64,000 nucleotides of DNA, taken from positions 87,096-151,095 of the forward strand of contig VCJN01003492.1 of NCBI GenBank assembly GCA_006384855.1, in the 5' to 3' direction. Every line of letters begins with the position of its first letter. Position 1 is the stretch's first letter. This stretch comes from Tetraselmis striata. Lineage: Eukaryota; Chlorophyta; Chlorodendrophyceae; Chlorodendrales; Chlorodendraceae. This document shows, in pieces, positions 1 through 10,913 of the stretch. The notes under the pieces are model-generated. The model saw nothing but the letters and a program-made list of their open reading frames with translations. It was not told the origin of the DNA and made no database searches. The position numbers were made by a program, and so were the translations under genes.

Positions 1-391
1 TGATTGCTTCTTGGGGCGCCTTGGGAGCCCCATCCCGCAAGCACGCCAAAACACGTGAAACATGCAAACACGCAGGCCGCGTAAGCATGACGATTGCCCC
101 CCCCCCCCCCCCCCCCTCTAGCGCGAAAACCGGGAAGCAAATGGACCAGTAGAAGTATGTGTACAAGTCTCTTGACGCGCTGACGCAAAGCAGGTCACGT
201 TCACGTCTGCGAACGCAATTAAATGGCACGGTGTACACATGTATACAGCGACACATATGTAACATAGCGACTAGATGGCAGTGCGACACCAGCAGGGTCA
301 AGCTCTGCCCGACTTGGCGATCCACAGCATGTGTAGCGACTATTGTAGTGGTAGCGTCCTACGGCAGCAGTGTGGCTTCGCATGACCGCAG
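1..391. other. Probable intron of the CNOT10-like gene, partial
   Basis: I see no convincing exon here. The stretch has a 19-base C run at about 99-117, followed by a CTAG that could act as an acceptor, but the reading frames after it close quickly. It ends in a tandem acceptor (GCAGCAG at 388-394) directly before the first recognisable coding exon, so it is most likely the end of an upstream intron whose gene begins outside the window. Confidence 0.4.
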
Positions 392-1107
392 CAGCTGACG
401 CCGCGGGCGCTGTTCGCCGCGCAGACGGGCAACTCCCCGGCGTCGACCTGCCTGCCGGCCGTCCCCCGCTCCGCCGCCGCCGCCACCGCCAGCTTCCTGG
501 CCAGCGCCGAGGCCAAGGCGGCGCTGCACGTCAACCTCGCCAGCGTGCACGCCATGCGCGGCGACCTGCGGACCGTGCGCCCCCCCTTCCCTCCCTCTGC
601 CTGCCGCTGATTGAAGGAGAGGGGGCGGGGGCGCGTGCGACGAGTCCGCTGCAACCCCGGCGAGCCGATGACCGACACTCTGTTATTATTTGTAACGTCT
701 CAATATAAACAATTGGCAAACCGCCGACTTGTGAATGTCAATCGATCAAAACACCAAACACCTGGTGCGCCGCCCTAATAGAGGCCAGGTTCAGCACAAC
801 TTGTAGACAGAGGGGTCGATTGCCTTACTGAGGGCCAACCCCTGGACCCCATCTTGCGCATGCTCGATGCCTGGGATCACTGCATTATGCGAGCCTTGAG
901 CGCATGTCGGGGCCAACCTTGGTGCCCCACCCCCCCCTCTTGCAGGCGCGGGAGTGCGCGGAGCGGGCGCTGGACCACCTGCCCGACTTCCAGCCGGCGC
1001 AGCTGATGATGGTCTACCTGCACCTGCGGGGCGGCGCCACAGCGGAGGCGCTCGGCCTGCTGAAGACCATCCCGGCGGCGGTGGTGCACGCGGAGCCGTG
1101 CGCTTGA
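392..1107 (+). CDS. CNOT10: CNOT10-like CCR4-NOT complex subunit, C-terminal exons
   Basis: Two exons, 392-574 and 946-1107 (TGA stop), join in phase 0 across a 371-bp intron with a GTGCGC donor and TGCAG acceptor. The joined product contains the stretch ALHVNLASVHAMRGDLRT followed by a TPR-like helix pair (ARECAERALDHLPDFQPAQ) and LHLRGGATAEALGLLKTI. This layout, a TPR pair close to the C-terminus, is that of CNOT10, the subunit which together with CNOT11 docks on the N-terminal part of the CNOT1 scaffold in the cytoplasmic mRNA deadenylation machinery. The family is several hundred residues long, so only the last ~115 residues are here and the 5' part lies upstream of the window. The protein is shorter at its C-terminus than animal CNOT10. 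The start of the first exon is ambiguous by one codon (NAGNAG acceptor). The family call rests on remembered similarity; another TPR protein is possible. Confidence 0.6.
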
Positions 1108-2805
1108 GCGCGGCGCCACCCTGCCTGCCCCCCCCCCCCCCCCCCCCTTCCCCGGGGGGGCTCGAGCTGCCCCCATGTAATATTATAAATAAGCTCTCGG
1201 GGAGTGTGCGCGCCCGTATCTCGAAGATCCCCCAGGCGGCGCCCTCGCTTCTTGTTGCCGAACTGTTCCGAAGTAGAGCTTCGCTGAATAAGTGAATATG
1301 TAGCATCTCGCGGCTATTTGCTGTAGCCCTAGCCAGTGCTACAGCTGTAGCCTGTTTGCCCGCTCCGCCAGGGCTCCACCACACTTGAACAGTTTGATGT
1401 GCCGTTCTCTAGAGGGTAGTAACCGCAACAGCGGAAGTCTACTCCTCCGCCTTGCTAGCCTGCCTGCACCGCGCATAACGCAGCCCATCAAGCGCGACTG
1501 CTAGTAGCCCTCACCTCCCTGTCATTCGTAGGGTGGTGCCAAAACCCAGATAAGGGCGAGTCGGGCTGGGCAGCAGGTGCGTGCGTGCCGACAGGAAGCT
1601 CGGTGTCATTTGAGGCAGGGTGGGTGGTTGGCCGACCGAAGCCACCCCGTTCCGCCGATAGGCGGCGGGCGGTGCGGCACGCGTAGTGACTGTGTGTGTG
1701 CTGCCGACTGCCGCGTCTTGAGCCACAGACTGCAGCCACCTGTAGGCCTTGATGCCGCTAACATGAGTCGCTTGATGGCCGTTGGCCGGGCACGTTGCGT
1801 TGCGACAACTCGTCACTGAAGTAGGTTATCTATTTTTTTTTTGACAGACTACCCGACGACTCCGACTACAAAAACGCGGGCATTCATGGCGGCATCATCG
1901 CGATCTTTTGATATTAATATTATTACAGCGCATTTTGGCGGCTCCAGGTACCAGAAAGCGACCACTAGATTGTGTTCAGTCGTTGTTAAGTATTAACTGA
2001 GGTTAGAAAACGACAACGGAGTGATGCCCCAATCCTATAGCGGTGCCAGCCCTAGTCGGCCGTGTGCAATCGGCGCCATGATGCTCCGGAAATTTCCGGA
2101 ATCTTCCTGCGCCGATTCGTACGTCGGCCGCCGGCATCCCCGGCACCGGAGGGTTGGTGGCAGCAGCTCTAGACCCTTCAACAGCACTGGCTATTTAGGC
2201 GGGACACGGACTCGGCACAGTCCATCCCTTTTGCTGTTGCTTGCGCATGGAAGTAGTTTAACCGTCGTAACACATCAGCATCTGTCGTAATCGCATCAGC
2301 CGGCGGTGACGAAATTACCACCAGCTTAGCTATGCTATTACGAAAGTACTGGTACGTGCGTAGTCGTCGCTAATACTCGCAACAGGGTAGGCACGCCTGT
2401 AATCCTTACTGGCGACCGCCAAGAAACTGTGCTGTAATACAATGAGATAACAGCACTTTAAGGGTTTAATTGCCCTCGATTATTGCGTAACAGGGTTAGA
2501 AATCGCGGATGGTATTACGACAGGCCCGTACTTGTATACATGTACGCGCCATGCGCCGGGGCAGCACGCGCCGATCGTCCGCGCACTGGCGCAATCCCTT
2601 TTTTTTCCGCGTGCACCAAAGCCGCCCAGGGCCGGGTAAATCAGAAAATCTCGCCGCGAGCATACATATTAAATAGCCCGTGCGACTCAGTTGTGACATC
2701 AAAACACGCTTCCCGGAGCCGATCTTCTTTTATCTCAGCGCCCTGCTACGCACACCGGCTGTGACACCAACCGCTCCTCACACACTTCCTTCTCCCACCG
2801 CAACC
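1108..2805. other. Intergenic region without recognised gene
   Basis: It begins with the 3' flank of the CNOT10-like gene, including a long C run (about 1121-1147). Short open frames on both strands are Arg/Pro-rich, overlap each other and show no family signature. Around 2290-2480 the composition becomes AT-richer, with one copy of the over-represented 9-mer TAATCCTTA at 2400. The final 200 bases are presumably the promoter and 5' UTR of the small Cys-rich gene. Confidence 0.5.
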
Positions 2806-3110
2806 ATGTGCCGTCGCGTGGAGTGCCCCAAGTGCATGAAGCCCACCTGGTGCGCCCCGCACGCCCACCCTTACTTATCCCGCACCCTCCTGCGTGCGGG
2901 ACACCACCCCCTATTGTGTGCTGCAAAGGTGCCTGGCATGCACGAGGCTGGAAACGTAGCGATAGCCCGTGCGCCCCGTCGAGATGGATAAGGCGAAGCT
3001 CTATCTAAGCGCCATTTCCTGCGCTGTCCGGCAGGGCCGGCTGCGGCATGCACATCGAGCAGGCGCTCGCCGGCGTCAAGCCGGAGGACCGGTGCCAGTG
3101 CAAAAAGTGA
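2806..3110 (+). CDS. 39-residue Cys-rich conserved microprotein, two exons
   Basis: Exon 1 (2806-2849) and exon 2 (3035-3110) are joined inside a Trp codon by a 185-bp GT-AG intron (donor GTGCGC, acceptor GGCAG). The product starts MCRRVECPKCMKPTW, continues AGCGMHIEQALAGV, and ends RCQCKK. It therefore has the pattern CxxC...KPTWAGCGxHIEQAL.GV...RCxC, which I recall from very short uncharacterised proteins in plants, algae and fungi; the four or more cysteines suggest a small zinc-binding fold. The match is extremely tight over its whole length, so the short size is natural and not a truncation. The ATG is the first in the transcript-like context CAACC-ATG and no upstream in-frame extension is needed. 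No biochemical role is known to me. The gene is too short for ordinary gene finders because its second exon has no start codon of its own. Confidence 0.75.
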
Positions 3111-3678
3111 GGTCCCCAACTCGGCGGCGGACGGCGGCCACGGGAACAACCCCCTGTAATCGTACATCAGCTCGCTATGACCCCAGTCTTCCCTTCGGGT
3201 GCTTTCTCCGGAGGAGTCTGCTCCGGTCCGTTGTCTGTGGGCCGTGCAGAGCTGCAGTCGTCGGCCGGCGGCGGTACTGGCGCGCCGAGTGGCGGGCAAA
3301 AATAGGGTTCCAATGAAATATTGTAATAACGCATAATAATGATTATGCCGAAATGTGTCCAACGTGGCGTGTCGCTGCTGAAGCCGACCAGAGTCTTAAA
3401 AGAGTCCGTCAGCAACCCCCTCCGTGGCTTGCAGTGGAGCTCGACTGGGTCAATCGCAGAGGGCCCATCAGCGTCCAATACAGTAGCGACTATTGAAGCG
3501 AATGAACTTCCTTGTGCAGTCGCAAGCAGCACTTCCGGCTCAGTGAATGTCTCGCGCAATAAAACGTCTGGATGTGTGTTTGCCAAAAAAACACAGTCGC
3601 GCTGCAAAGTGAGTTCCATGTGCCCACAAATGTGGAGCGATGCAATTACAATTAATCCACCTAGCGGTCTTGCCCTCC
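3111..3678. other. Convergent intergenic spacer
   Basis: This lies between the 3' ends of the + strand Cys-rich gene and the - strand carrier gene. Open frames in it carry no recognisable domain. I see no RNA gene or repeat in it. Confidence 0.5.
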
Positions 3679-6600
3679 TCAGCCCTCCGCGGGCACCTGC
3701 TCCCAAGCTTTCTTCAGCAGCAGCTCGTTGAGGATGTTGACGATGAGGAGCAGCCCCACGCGCGCCTCCGCCCCGCGGTAAAGCATGGGAAGCCCCACCT
3801 CCGTGACCGCCTTCCGCAGCACGCTTGCGTACGACAGGCTCTGGTCCGCCTGCATCGTGATCTGGCAGTTGTGCAGCCCCTGGCTCATGTAGGTCGCCGC
3901 CACGGAGGTGCCCAGCACGGAGGCCCACTGCTTGGCCGAGTTGGCGACGCTGTCAGGCTGAGTGGGGTCGGTGGGGAAGAGCGCGTCCACCACGTGGGTC
4001 CGCACCCAGGGGGAGCACGAGAAGGGCACGCCCAGCGACACCATGTCACGGCAGCCAGCGAACATGACGCCGCGGAACATGCCGGCGTAGCTGCCGCTGC
4101 TGATCTTCAGGTGGTTGGCGAAGAAGATGTTGGCCTGCCCATACACGCCGCCTGCCGGGGCAGCGGAGAGGGGGAGGGAGAGCACTGCGCCTCAGTTTAT
4201 CGATTTGGGAGGTGGGCACTCTGAATACAGCACACTTCTAAAACCCTGATGCAATGACACGTCAACTCGGTTGGCTCCGAGATGTCATGGGAATCGTCAT
4301 AGACATTCAGAATCTCACCCACGGCATGCCACCCTAGAAGGCAACTCGCAAACGGTTCCCCCCCCCCCCCCCCCCCCCTTCTCCCCCTAAACCCTGACTG
4401 ATGACCCCGCCGTCAAGGCAGTCTACAGGGAATGGAACACAGTAATGACCACACGGCAACGCGGCATGCGGACATGCGGCATACGGCATGTGGACAATAA
4501 CCGCCCGGGATGAACACATGAAAGACGGATTGAGGGAGGGAGAGAGCGCAATCAGTGTGTGAACCGGTAATATTGTTCCTTTAGTGCAGCTGCATCACAT
4601 GGCGCAGGATGTGGCATCGGGTTTCCTCGTGATTGCAGGGTAATTCGCATGGCCCGGCATTGACTCCCTGATAGTGTTAAGGTATCGGGCAAACTGTGAG
4701 GTGACAGACGGAGAGATCCGCATTGCCGGCCACAAGCACTGATCCAGGGAACGGTCATGCCAACCGAGCGCATGAGTGCCAGCGATGCCTGGCTAAACGT
4801 TCCCGTGATCACTTCAGTGCCGCACCGGCCCAGCGCACGTGTGCGTGGCATGGGGCGCGCGCACCTTGCAGGATGCCGACCGCGGCAAAGGCGGCCCAGG
4901 GGTTGAGATGCTCCTTCACCGGCGTTGAAAGGTTCTGTGCAACGGCGGGAGCGCACACCGCAATTCACTTTCCAAGTGGTGGCGCCGGGCGGCCATGCGC
5001 TATCGATAATTAAATGATGCGCATGAAACAGATATGTGAAATAAACAGAAACAAACGGACGAATTTTGTTTTACGGCCCATAAATATTGGCTGCCAATTA
5101 ATATCAGTTTTCTTACCGGAAAAACTGGCACAAAGTAGGTTTTTGTGCCACCACGCACGCGCAAAACCTGTACGGCTATTCTGATGAGCTGTGAGCCACG
5201 CTTGAATGAGGAGTTATCGCAGCAAACGGATTTCATACACCCCTCCACATAAGTCCGGGTTTTGCATTTTCGATCACAAAGCGCATGCATGGGCGAGGAT
5301 AACGCCGGCTGCATGTGCATAATTACATGCTAATTACAGTGGGAATAGTTCGGGCGAACGCCTATTGTGCGCTTTATATCCACCCGCGCGACAACACGAC
5401 CATTTGTGGGCGCCCTTTCAAAAACGCGAAATCGGTGCATGATGCGTTGGCGCCAAAAAATTGTGGGTTGCGCCAACCGTCCAAACCTATGGAAATAGCG
5501 GCACTCGTCGCACCAAAGTCGGTGGATACGGCTCTTGGCATAAGTTGCACACACCGTGCGTGTAGGCCACTGAAAGCATGTCGCTATAGGCACGACGAGA
5601 CACCCCAACGACAAGTTGGCCACTATGGGGAGCAATTTTGGGGTGAAAATGCTGATGTTTCTGTGGCTAACGCACGTAGGAGAGGCGCTCGATGGCCCCC
5701 TTGGCGTAGGGCAATGCTCTACTATGGGGGCGCGTGGTGGAATGCCAGTTGCACCGTTTCGTGGGCGGGGTGGCGCGGTAGGGGCGTGGACTTTAATTAA
5801 TATGAAATTCCTTGAAAAATGCTGTGGAAAATGGCATTTTGGCTGGTAGATGTGTGTATCGCTAGGAGGCGGCACATGCCAAGTGTTGGTGATTCGTGGT
5901 CATCCACACACATAACGCTCTCGCACAGCCGAGTATGGGGCTTAGACACGCACTTGGCGCAAAGCCACGCGCCCGATATGGGTGGGCACATGAGGCAGTG
6001 AGGGGCAACTTGGATGATCATCTTTGGGGATTTTTTTCCGGGGACCCCAAAAATCGATTTTTGATTATGGAAGATTGTTTTCGACGCAGATTTGAACGAG
6101 GAATCGCGTGGTATTTTTAAAAAGTTTTTCTGAGCAAACCCTGAGAAGTTATAGCGTTTTAAAGCGAAGGGGGTGTTGCTGCGCGTGGCCGACACTGATG
6201 CCACGCCAGTATCGCAACGCGACATGTACTGGCCGCCGCCCACACGGCTGCACCCCAACCAAATGCACCCGAGCCCCTCGCCAATGTGTTTCCTCACGCG
6301 TTCATGGCCGTCCCGCCGTTTGGTTGTCTATTCACGCGCGTCGGCGTGTGCGTGATACCGACCCCGGTTTTGGTGCAGTTGCAGGCGACGCCCATCCACG
6401 CACCAAGTGCAGCGTGACACCCTAGTCAAAGGTCTTTAAGCTTCGGTTTGAGCCAATCGTCATGCAGGTTTTATAAAACCCTCTGAGATTCCAGGGTTTC
6501 ATCTCATATGCCCTACGTTTAGGTACCCTAGACTTCTGAAGTCTTGAGACTGCCGAAAAGGGACCCCAAACTTATGTGCAGGGGTGTAGTATTTGCAAGT

Positions 6601-7859
6601 TCAAATAACAGCGGTATACCGGTTTGCGACTATATACATTAACCAATATTAATACACGAACAATCACCGATTCATAACGAAGTATACATTCTTGGCGACC
6701 AGGCTCGAACTCAAAATTCCAAGAGCGTATGGGCCTCGGGATGCCTCTTGCAGTCTCCTCTCGCTGACGAGGGTCACCTGAGAGCCATCCTGCTGAGAGC
6801 CCCACCAGATACCGAAATTCTGCAGTTCTGTATACATCACGTATATATTCGTGCAGACTCCGAATTTTCTTCTCGGCTATTTAGCTCTCATCGCCAAAAT
6901 CCGAAATGTATTCTAGACGGAGGCCTCACCTTCAGCGCCAGGATAACGCTCGGTCCCCGTTCAGTGTATGTAAAATTCGGCGGTCATCACCAACCGGCCT
7001 TGTCAAATCTGAGAAGCGAATCATAATCCTTAAAGCTTCGTTGTTTATATCGTATTCGCTGAAGGTTCCCTCAGTAAGGATTACATCCCTTGTCCGCTCG
7101 TTAGAGCGGTCGTCTCGTACGCGAGAGACCCGGGTTCGATTCCTGGCTGATGTATTTCGGCAATATCGGCCCGGCGTGTCCCGGGTGTACTCGGTTGATG
7201 CATTAGCCCTTCGGGGTTCGAATGAGGCAATGGTCTACTGGCTATGCCAGACCTACGACTGCAGTTGGCGCACGAGGTCAAGTGCTGGGGCGGCTTCGGC
7301 CGATGTCCCGGGGCGAACTTTTACTTCTTAAGGATTACCTGGTACTCGCAACTGAACTCGTACGGCGAGTATGCGAGTACGGAATATTACCCGGTACGTA
7401 CGCACCCGATATCCGGCACATTCTAAAATATTGCTAGTATTTTAAAAATCTACCCGCTGTCATATTAATTGAACTACTCGTTACGTATTTCCAACTTTCC
7501 GAGCCGCCGCCCGGAGCTAACTGTACTCAGGCAGGCAGGCGGGGGCGGGGGGGGGGGGGGGGGGGGGGGGGGGCAATTGGTAGAATGGGGGAGGAGCAGC
7601 AACGCACCATCTGTGCCAACTTCAGGGCGGTCTGATGGGGCAATATCCTCGCCGACAGCCTCATCATTTCGGGCGTCCGCAGCGCAGCCTGCGGGTTGAG
7701 CCGCGTGAGCTGGTAGAGGGAGGCCATGGGCGAAAAGCAGGAGATGCTGAGCCCGTACGCCGCAAGATAGGGCTGCTTCTCGGCGAAGGTGCGCGGCCGC
7801 AGGGGGGAGGCCGCAAGGGGAGGGGCGCTGCTTCCATCCTCCTGGCTCATTTTATCCAT
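3679..7859 (-). CDS. Mitochondrial-carrier-like membrane protein (SLC25-like), three exons
   Basis: Read on the minus strand, exon 1 is 7859-7608, exon 2 is 4934-4865 and exon 3 is 4151-3679. Donors are GTGCGT and GTGCGC, and phases fit exactly (0, then a split Gly codon), giving 264 residues. Exon 1 holds an aromatic/hydrophobic N-terminus (PYLAAYGLSISCFSPMASLY); exon 2 reads NLSTPVKEHLNPWAAFAAVG; exon 3 has VYGQANIFFANHLKI, GMFRGVMFAGCRDMV and a last segment ending in LYRGAEARVGLLLIVNILNE. The G-x-LYRG-x-x-x-R pattern and the repeated two-helix texture are those of the mitochondrial carrier fold, whose members exchange metabolites across the inner mitochondrial membrane, although the classical PX[D/E]XX[K/R] signatures are poorly kept. 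Substrate cannot be inferred. The first intron is about 2.7 kb and contains a SINE, a G run (C run in the transcript) right after the donor, and no further exon that I can support. The first Met is taken; a second lies three codons on. Confidence 0.6.
7075..7338 (+). mobile_element. SINE with tRNA-Thr-like head, flanked by 10-bp direct repeats
   Basis: Positions 7075-7084 and 7329-7338 are the same 10-mer, TAAGGATTAC, which looks like a target-site duplication. The 5' part (about 7083-7152) resembles a tRNA: an anticodon-arm-like stem TCGT/GCGA around loop CTCGTAC (anticodon CGT, Thr), then a strong T-arm CCGGG-TTCGATT-CCTGG carrying the B box. The D arm is shortened, so it is a derived head and not a working tRNA. 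A second GGTTCGAAT block at 7216-7224 begins the body, and positions 7199-7328 recur at 20887-21013. It sits in intron 1 of the carrier-like gene, antisense to that gene. Confidence 0.6.
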
Positions 7860-9149
7860 CCCGTCTCCCGATGCGATCCTCTTAGCGGCAGCTAGCGCTT
7901 CGTCAATCAGCGCGCGCTGAGTTGGAGATTGCGTTCTGTGCGAGTCCGAGGCGGGTTGTGCTGTCCGGCTCGGCTTGGTTCAATAGCAGAAGTAGGTTGT
8001 AGTGCTGCTGGCTTGATTAGATAAGCAGTACCCGTACGACCGGTAGTCGCAATATATTGAGGAAACCCGTACAATGCGCGCCCCAAAAACCCGCCTGTTA
8101 TTCGCTGCCCATACTACGTAAATCCTTCTACTATATTACTTTTTTACATACAGGTACCTGCTGCAGCAGCAGGCGGCGGTGTACACAGGTTTATACACGT
8201 ACTTGTATATATGTGTACAGGTCGTAGCTGGGTACCGGTATATGTACTGGTATTAAATAAAAGGCCAGCAGTATCACATATATAGTTACATGAGCTGGCT
8301 GCAAAAGGCGATCAGGAAACCACCCGAATAGACGATAGAGAACGTCCAAAGTTTCCGTCAAATCCACCTGTACAGGCACCTGTACCAAGCGCATCACAAT
8401 CCATCGTGCGATACTCGCCGCCAGGCTCGTTGCAGCACGCAGCCCGATGAAATATAAGCATGCAGACGACCACGCGCGACAGGTACAGGTACCAATGTAC
8501 CGTGCTGTAAGGATTATTCAGCATCATCGATTCATCGGACGGCGCGCAGTAATCCTCAGTAGCGTCATCGCTGAGCGACCCCTCAGGACGCTCTCCCTGT
8601 AACCAAAAAGACAATACCCCTCAGGGTTATGATTAGGGTACTAGAATACCTTCGGGATGCCCACCTCCAGCAGGAACGCTGTCATCGTCACGAACAGCCT
8701 AGCACGCGGATACAATCCATTACCTGCCGCATCGCCGGGCCCCGCGGCCCGGCGCTAAGAGGGTTCTGCTTAAATGTAGGCTTTTTCCTCCCCCAGTACT
8801 TTGCGTGCATTCTCCGGACGCTCTCCCTGTAACGAAAAAGTTCATACAATCCATTCTGCCCCGTGTCACCAAACCCATGAAACATTCCATATCCCCATAC
8901 TCGTCAGGGAAATCACGCCGCTGCATTCATTCACCGGCGGCAGCAGCAGCAGCAGGAGCGCCTCCAGCGCCGCACAGCAGTAGCCGATCATCAGTCCACC
9001 ACCTCATCCTGACAGCGAGAAGACAGGCAGGAAGTCGTCGCTCGGCGGGCTCTGCTCCCCTGCCGCAGGACTTCCCCGGCAGCGCCCCTCCGCTCCGCCT
9101 CGTTCGGCGGGTAGTCGGGTCAGTCTCTATCGCACCGCTGGGCGGCTTC
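7860..9149. other. Divergent intergenic region with dispersed repeat pieces
   Basis: This is the shared 5' side of the minus-strand carrier gene and the plus-strand DNAJC17-like gene. About 8150-8850 is built from short motifs that recur elsewhere in the window: a TACATGAGCTGGCTGC block near 8287, GTACAGG/CCTGTAC inverted motifs at 8214-8500, TAAGGATTA at 8508, and a block ending GCATTCTCCGGACGCTCT near 8795-8826 that is also found near 42250-42300. A short (CAG)n tract is at about 8940-8956. No protein or RNA gene is supported. Confidence 0.45.
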
Positions 9150-9803
9150 ATGGAGCAGGGCGAGGACCCCTACGCCGCGCTGGGCCTAGGCGCCGCCGGC
9201 CCGGACGCCAGCGAGGCAGACATCAAGAAGGCGTACCGAAAATTGGCGCTGCAAAAGCATCCGGACAAGAACCGCGACAACCCGAACGCGGACGCCGAGT
9301 TCTCCGCGCTGCAGAAGGCGTACGACGTGCTGTGCGACAAGGATGCCAAGGCGGCGCTTGACGCGCTGTACGCCGCGCGCGCGGCCAAGGCGGCGCGCGA
9401 CTCGAAGCAGGACGCCAAGGTGTGGCCCCTGCTGCAGGCAGCGACCTGCAAAATTGGGGCCGGGGGCAGTGGGGTGGGGGGGGAGGGCGTAGGCTGATCA
9501 CCCCCCCCCCCCCCCCCCTTTAGCGGCGCAAGCTGGTGGAGGATCTCGAGCGGCGCGAGCGGCAGACGGCCGCAGGGCGGAGCGAGGAGGAGTCGGCGCG
9601 GGCGCGGCTTGCGGTGGAGCTGGCGCGCCTGCGGCGCGACGCGGCGGTGCGGGACGCAGCGCGCTCGGCCGCAGTGGCTGCGACTGCGGCGGCGGCGGCC
9701 AGCGAAGCGGCGGCGGCGAACGTGGAGCTGGAGGGGCAGCTGGGGCGCACCCTGAAGGTACGGCTTCACCAGAGGCACGGCGCGGTGACCATGACTGAGG
9801 ACA

Positions 9804-9837
<34 letters not shown>

Positions 9838-10535
9838 CGCAGACGTATTGACCGATGTCCTGATGTACCATGTTTCATTTATTTATGATTGTGTCGTGGG
9901 AGTATTGTACCCAATGCCATACCCAATACATCTGGCGTTGTAGGGCAGCAGGAACTTCTTCCCAAGCTCATCAGGGTCTGGTGCCTGGGCGTGGGCAGGT
10001 GTATTGGAGCCGCGCGGATGGGGACTACAGCCCCTCTGCGCTGCGGGAGGCGTTCAGCGGCGTGGGGCCGGTGGAGGACGTGGTGGTGCGCGACAGCAAG
10101 AAGAAGAAGAAAGGCAGCGCGATCGTGGTGATGGCCACCGCCGCGGGCGCGGCCGCTGCTGCCGCCTCCACCCTGGGCAAGCGCGCCAACCCGCTGCTGG
10201 TGGTGCCGCACAGCAAGGCTGCGGCCCGGGTGCCGGCCAAGGAGACCCAGCCACCGCCCGCTGCGCCGTTGCCCTCAGCGCCCCTGTTCCCACAGGCAGG
10301 GCCGCTTCCGCCCCCACCCTCCGCCTCCGCCTCCTCCTACGCCCCGCCCCCACCCTCCGCCTCCTCCTACGCCCCGCCGCCGCCCTCCGCCTCCGCACCG
10401 CCCGGCCGGCCGGCGGTGCCGGCGGGACAGGCCAACAGCGACTACGAGAGCGTGACGCTGATGAAGATGCGGCAGGCGGCGGAGCGTGCGCGGCTCATCC
10501 GCGAGATGGAGGAGGCCGAGGCGGCCGGCGGCTGA
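9150..10535 (+). CDS. DNAJC17: DNAJC17-like J-domain and RRM protein
   Basis: Three exons, 9150-9419, 9524-9757 and 9999-10535, all phase 0, give 346 residues. The J domain is at the very N-terminus ([25 protein letters not shown] with the HPD triad at residues 37-39). It is followed by a basic/acidic coiled coil ([14 protein letters not shown]...[19 protein letters not shown]) and, after GRTLKVYWSR, an RRM-like segment ([34 protein letters not shown]). A Pro/Ser/Ala-rich linker leads to the conserved tail [19 protein letters not shown]. This order (J, coiled coil, RRM, C-terminal helix) is that of DNAJC17/Cwf23-type proteins, nuclear co-chaperones of the spliceosome. Intron 1 ends in a C run placed right before the acceptor; intron 2 holds a (CA)n tract. 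The start is the first Met before the J domain; an open frame continues upstream but is low-complexity and untypical. Confidence 0.88.
9805..9836 (+). repeat. (CA)n microsatellite in DNAJC17 intron 2
   Basis: About sixteen CA dinucleotides lie in the second intron of the DNAJC17-like gene. They do not touch either splice site. Confidence 0.9.
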
Positions 10536-10913
10536 ACGCTGACTCAAATCCAGCCAAATCCCGGCTGAGGTCGTGTCCTAGCTGCCAGCGCCGGCAAGGC
10601 GTTTGGCGTTCCGAGCGCTCGTGGGCCAGAAATCAGCGTGACATTAAAGCTCTCAGTCCCATTAAAAACGCCCCGGCGGGTGCCCGTTGCATGTGGGCGG
10701 CCAATTCGCGGTGAGGGCGTAGGAATGGGGGTGGATGATGGCAAGGCGCACCCCGGGGGGAGGGGAGGGACGGGCACCCGGATGGTTGATCGGGGCTGGG
10801 TGGTTAGGGGTGGGGGAGGAAAAATGGGGCGGACGGTCTTTATGCGCCGCTCAGCTTATGGTGCATGCCGGGGGGGGGGGGGGGGGGGGGGGTGGCGCGG
10901 CTCGCCGAGGGCG
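10536..10913. other. Convergent spacer between DNAJC17-like and membrane-protein genes
   Basis: G-rich on the plus strand, with a run of about 22 G at 10870-10891 just before the stop of the minus-strand gene. No gene is seen. Confidence 0.5.

Noticed and set aside
7081-7155. A tRNA-Thr(CGT) gene
   Set aside because: The acceptor stem is incomplete and the D arm shortened, and it is continuous with a repeated body between target duplications, so it is the head of a SINE.
8191-8614. Minus-strand ORF beginning MSFWLQGERPEGS
   Set aside because: Overlaps dispersed repeat blocks found elsewhere in the window and has no family signature.
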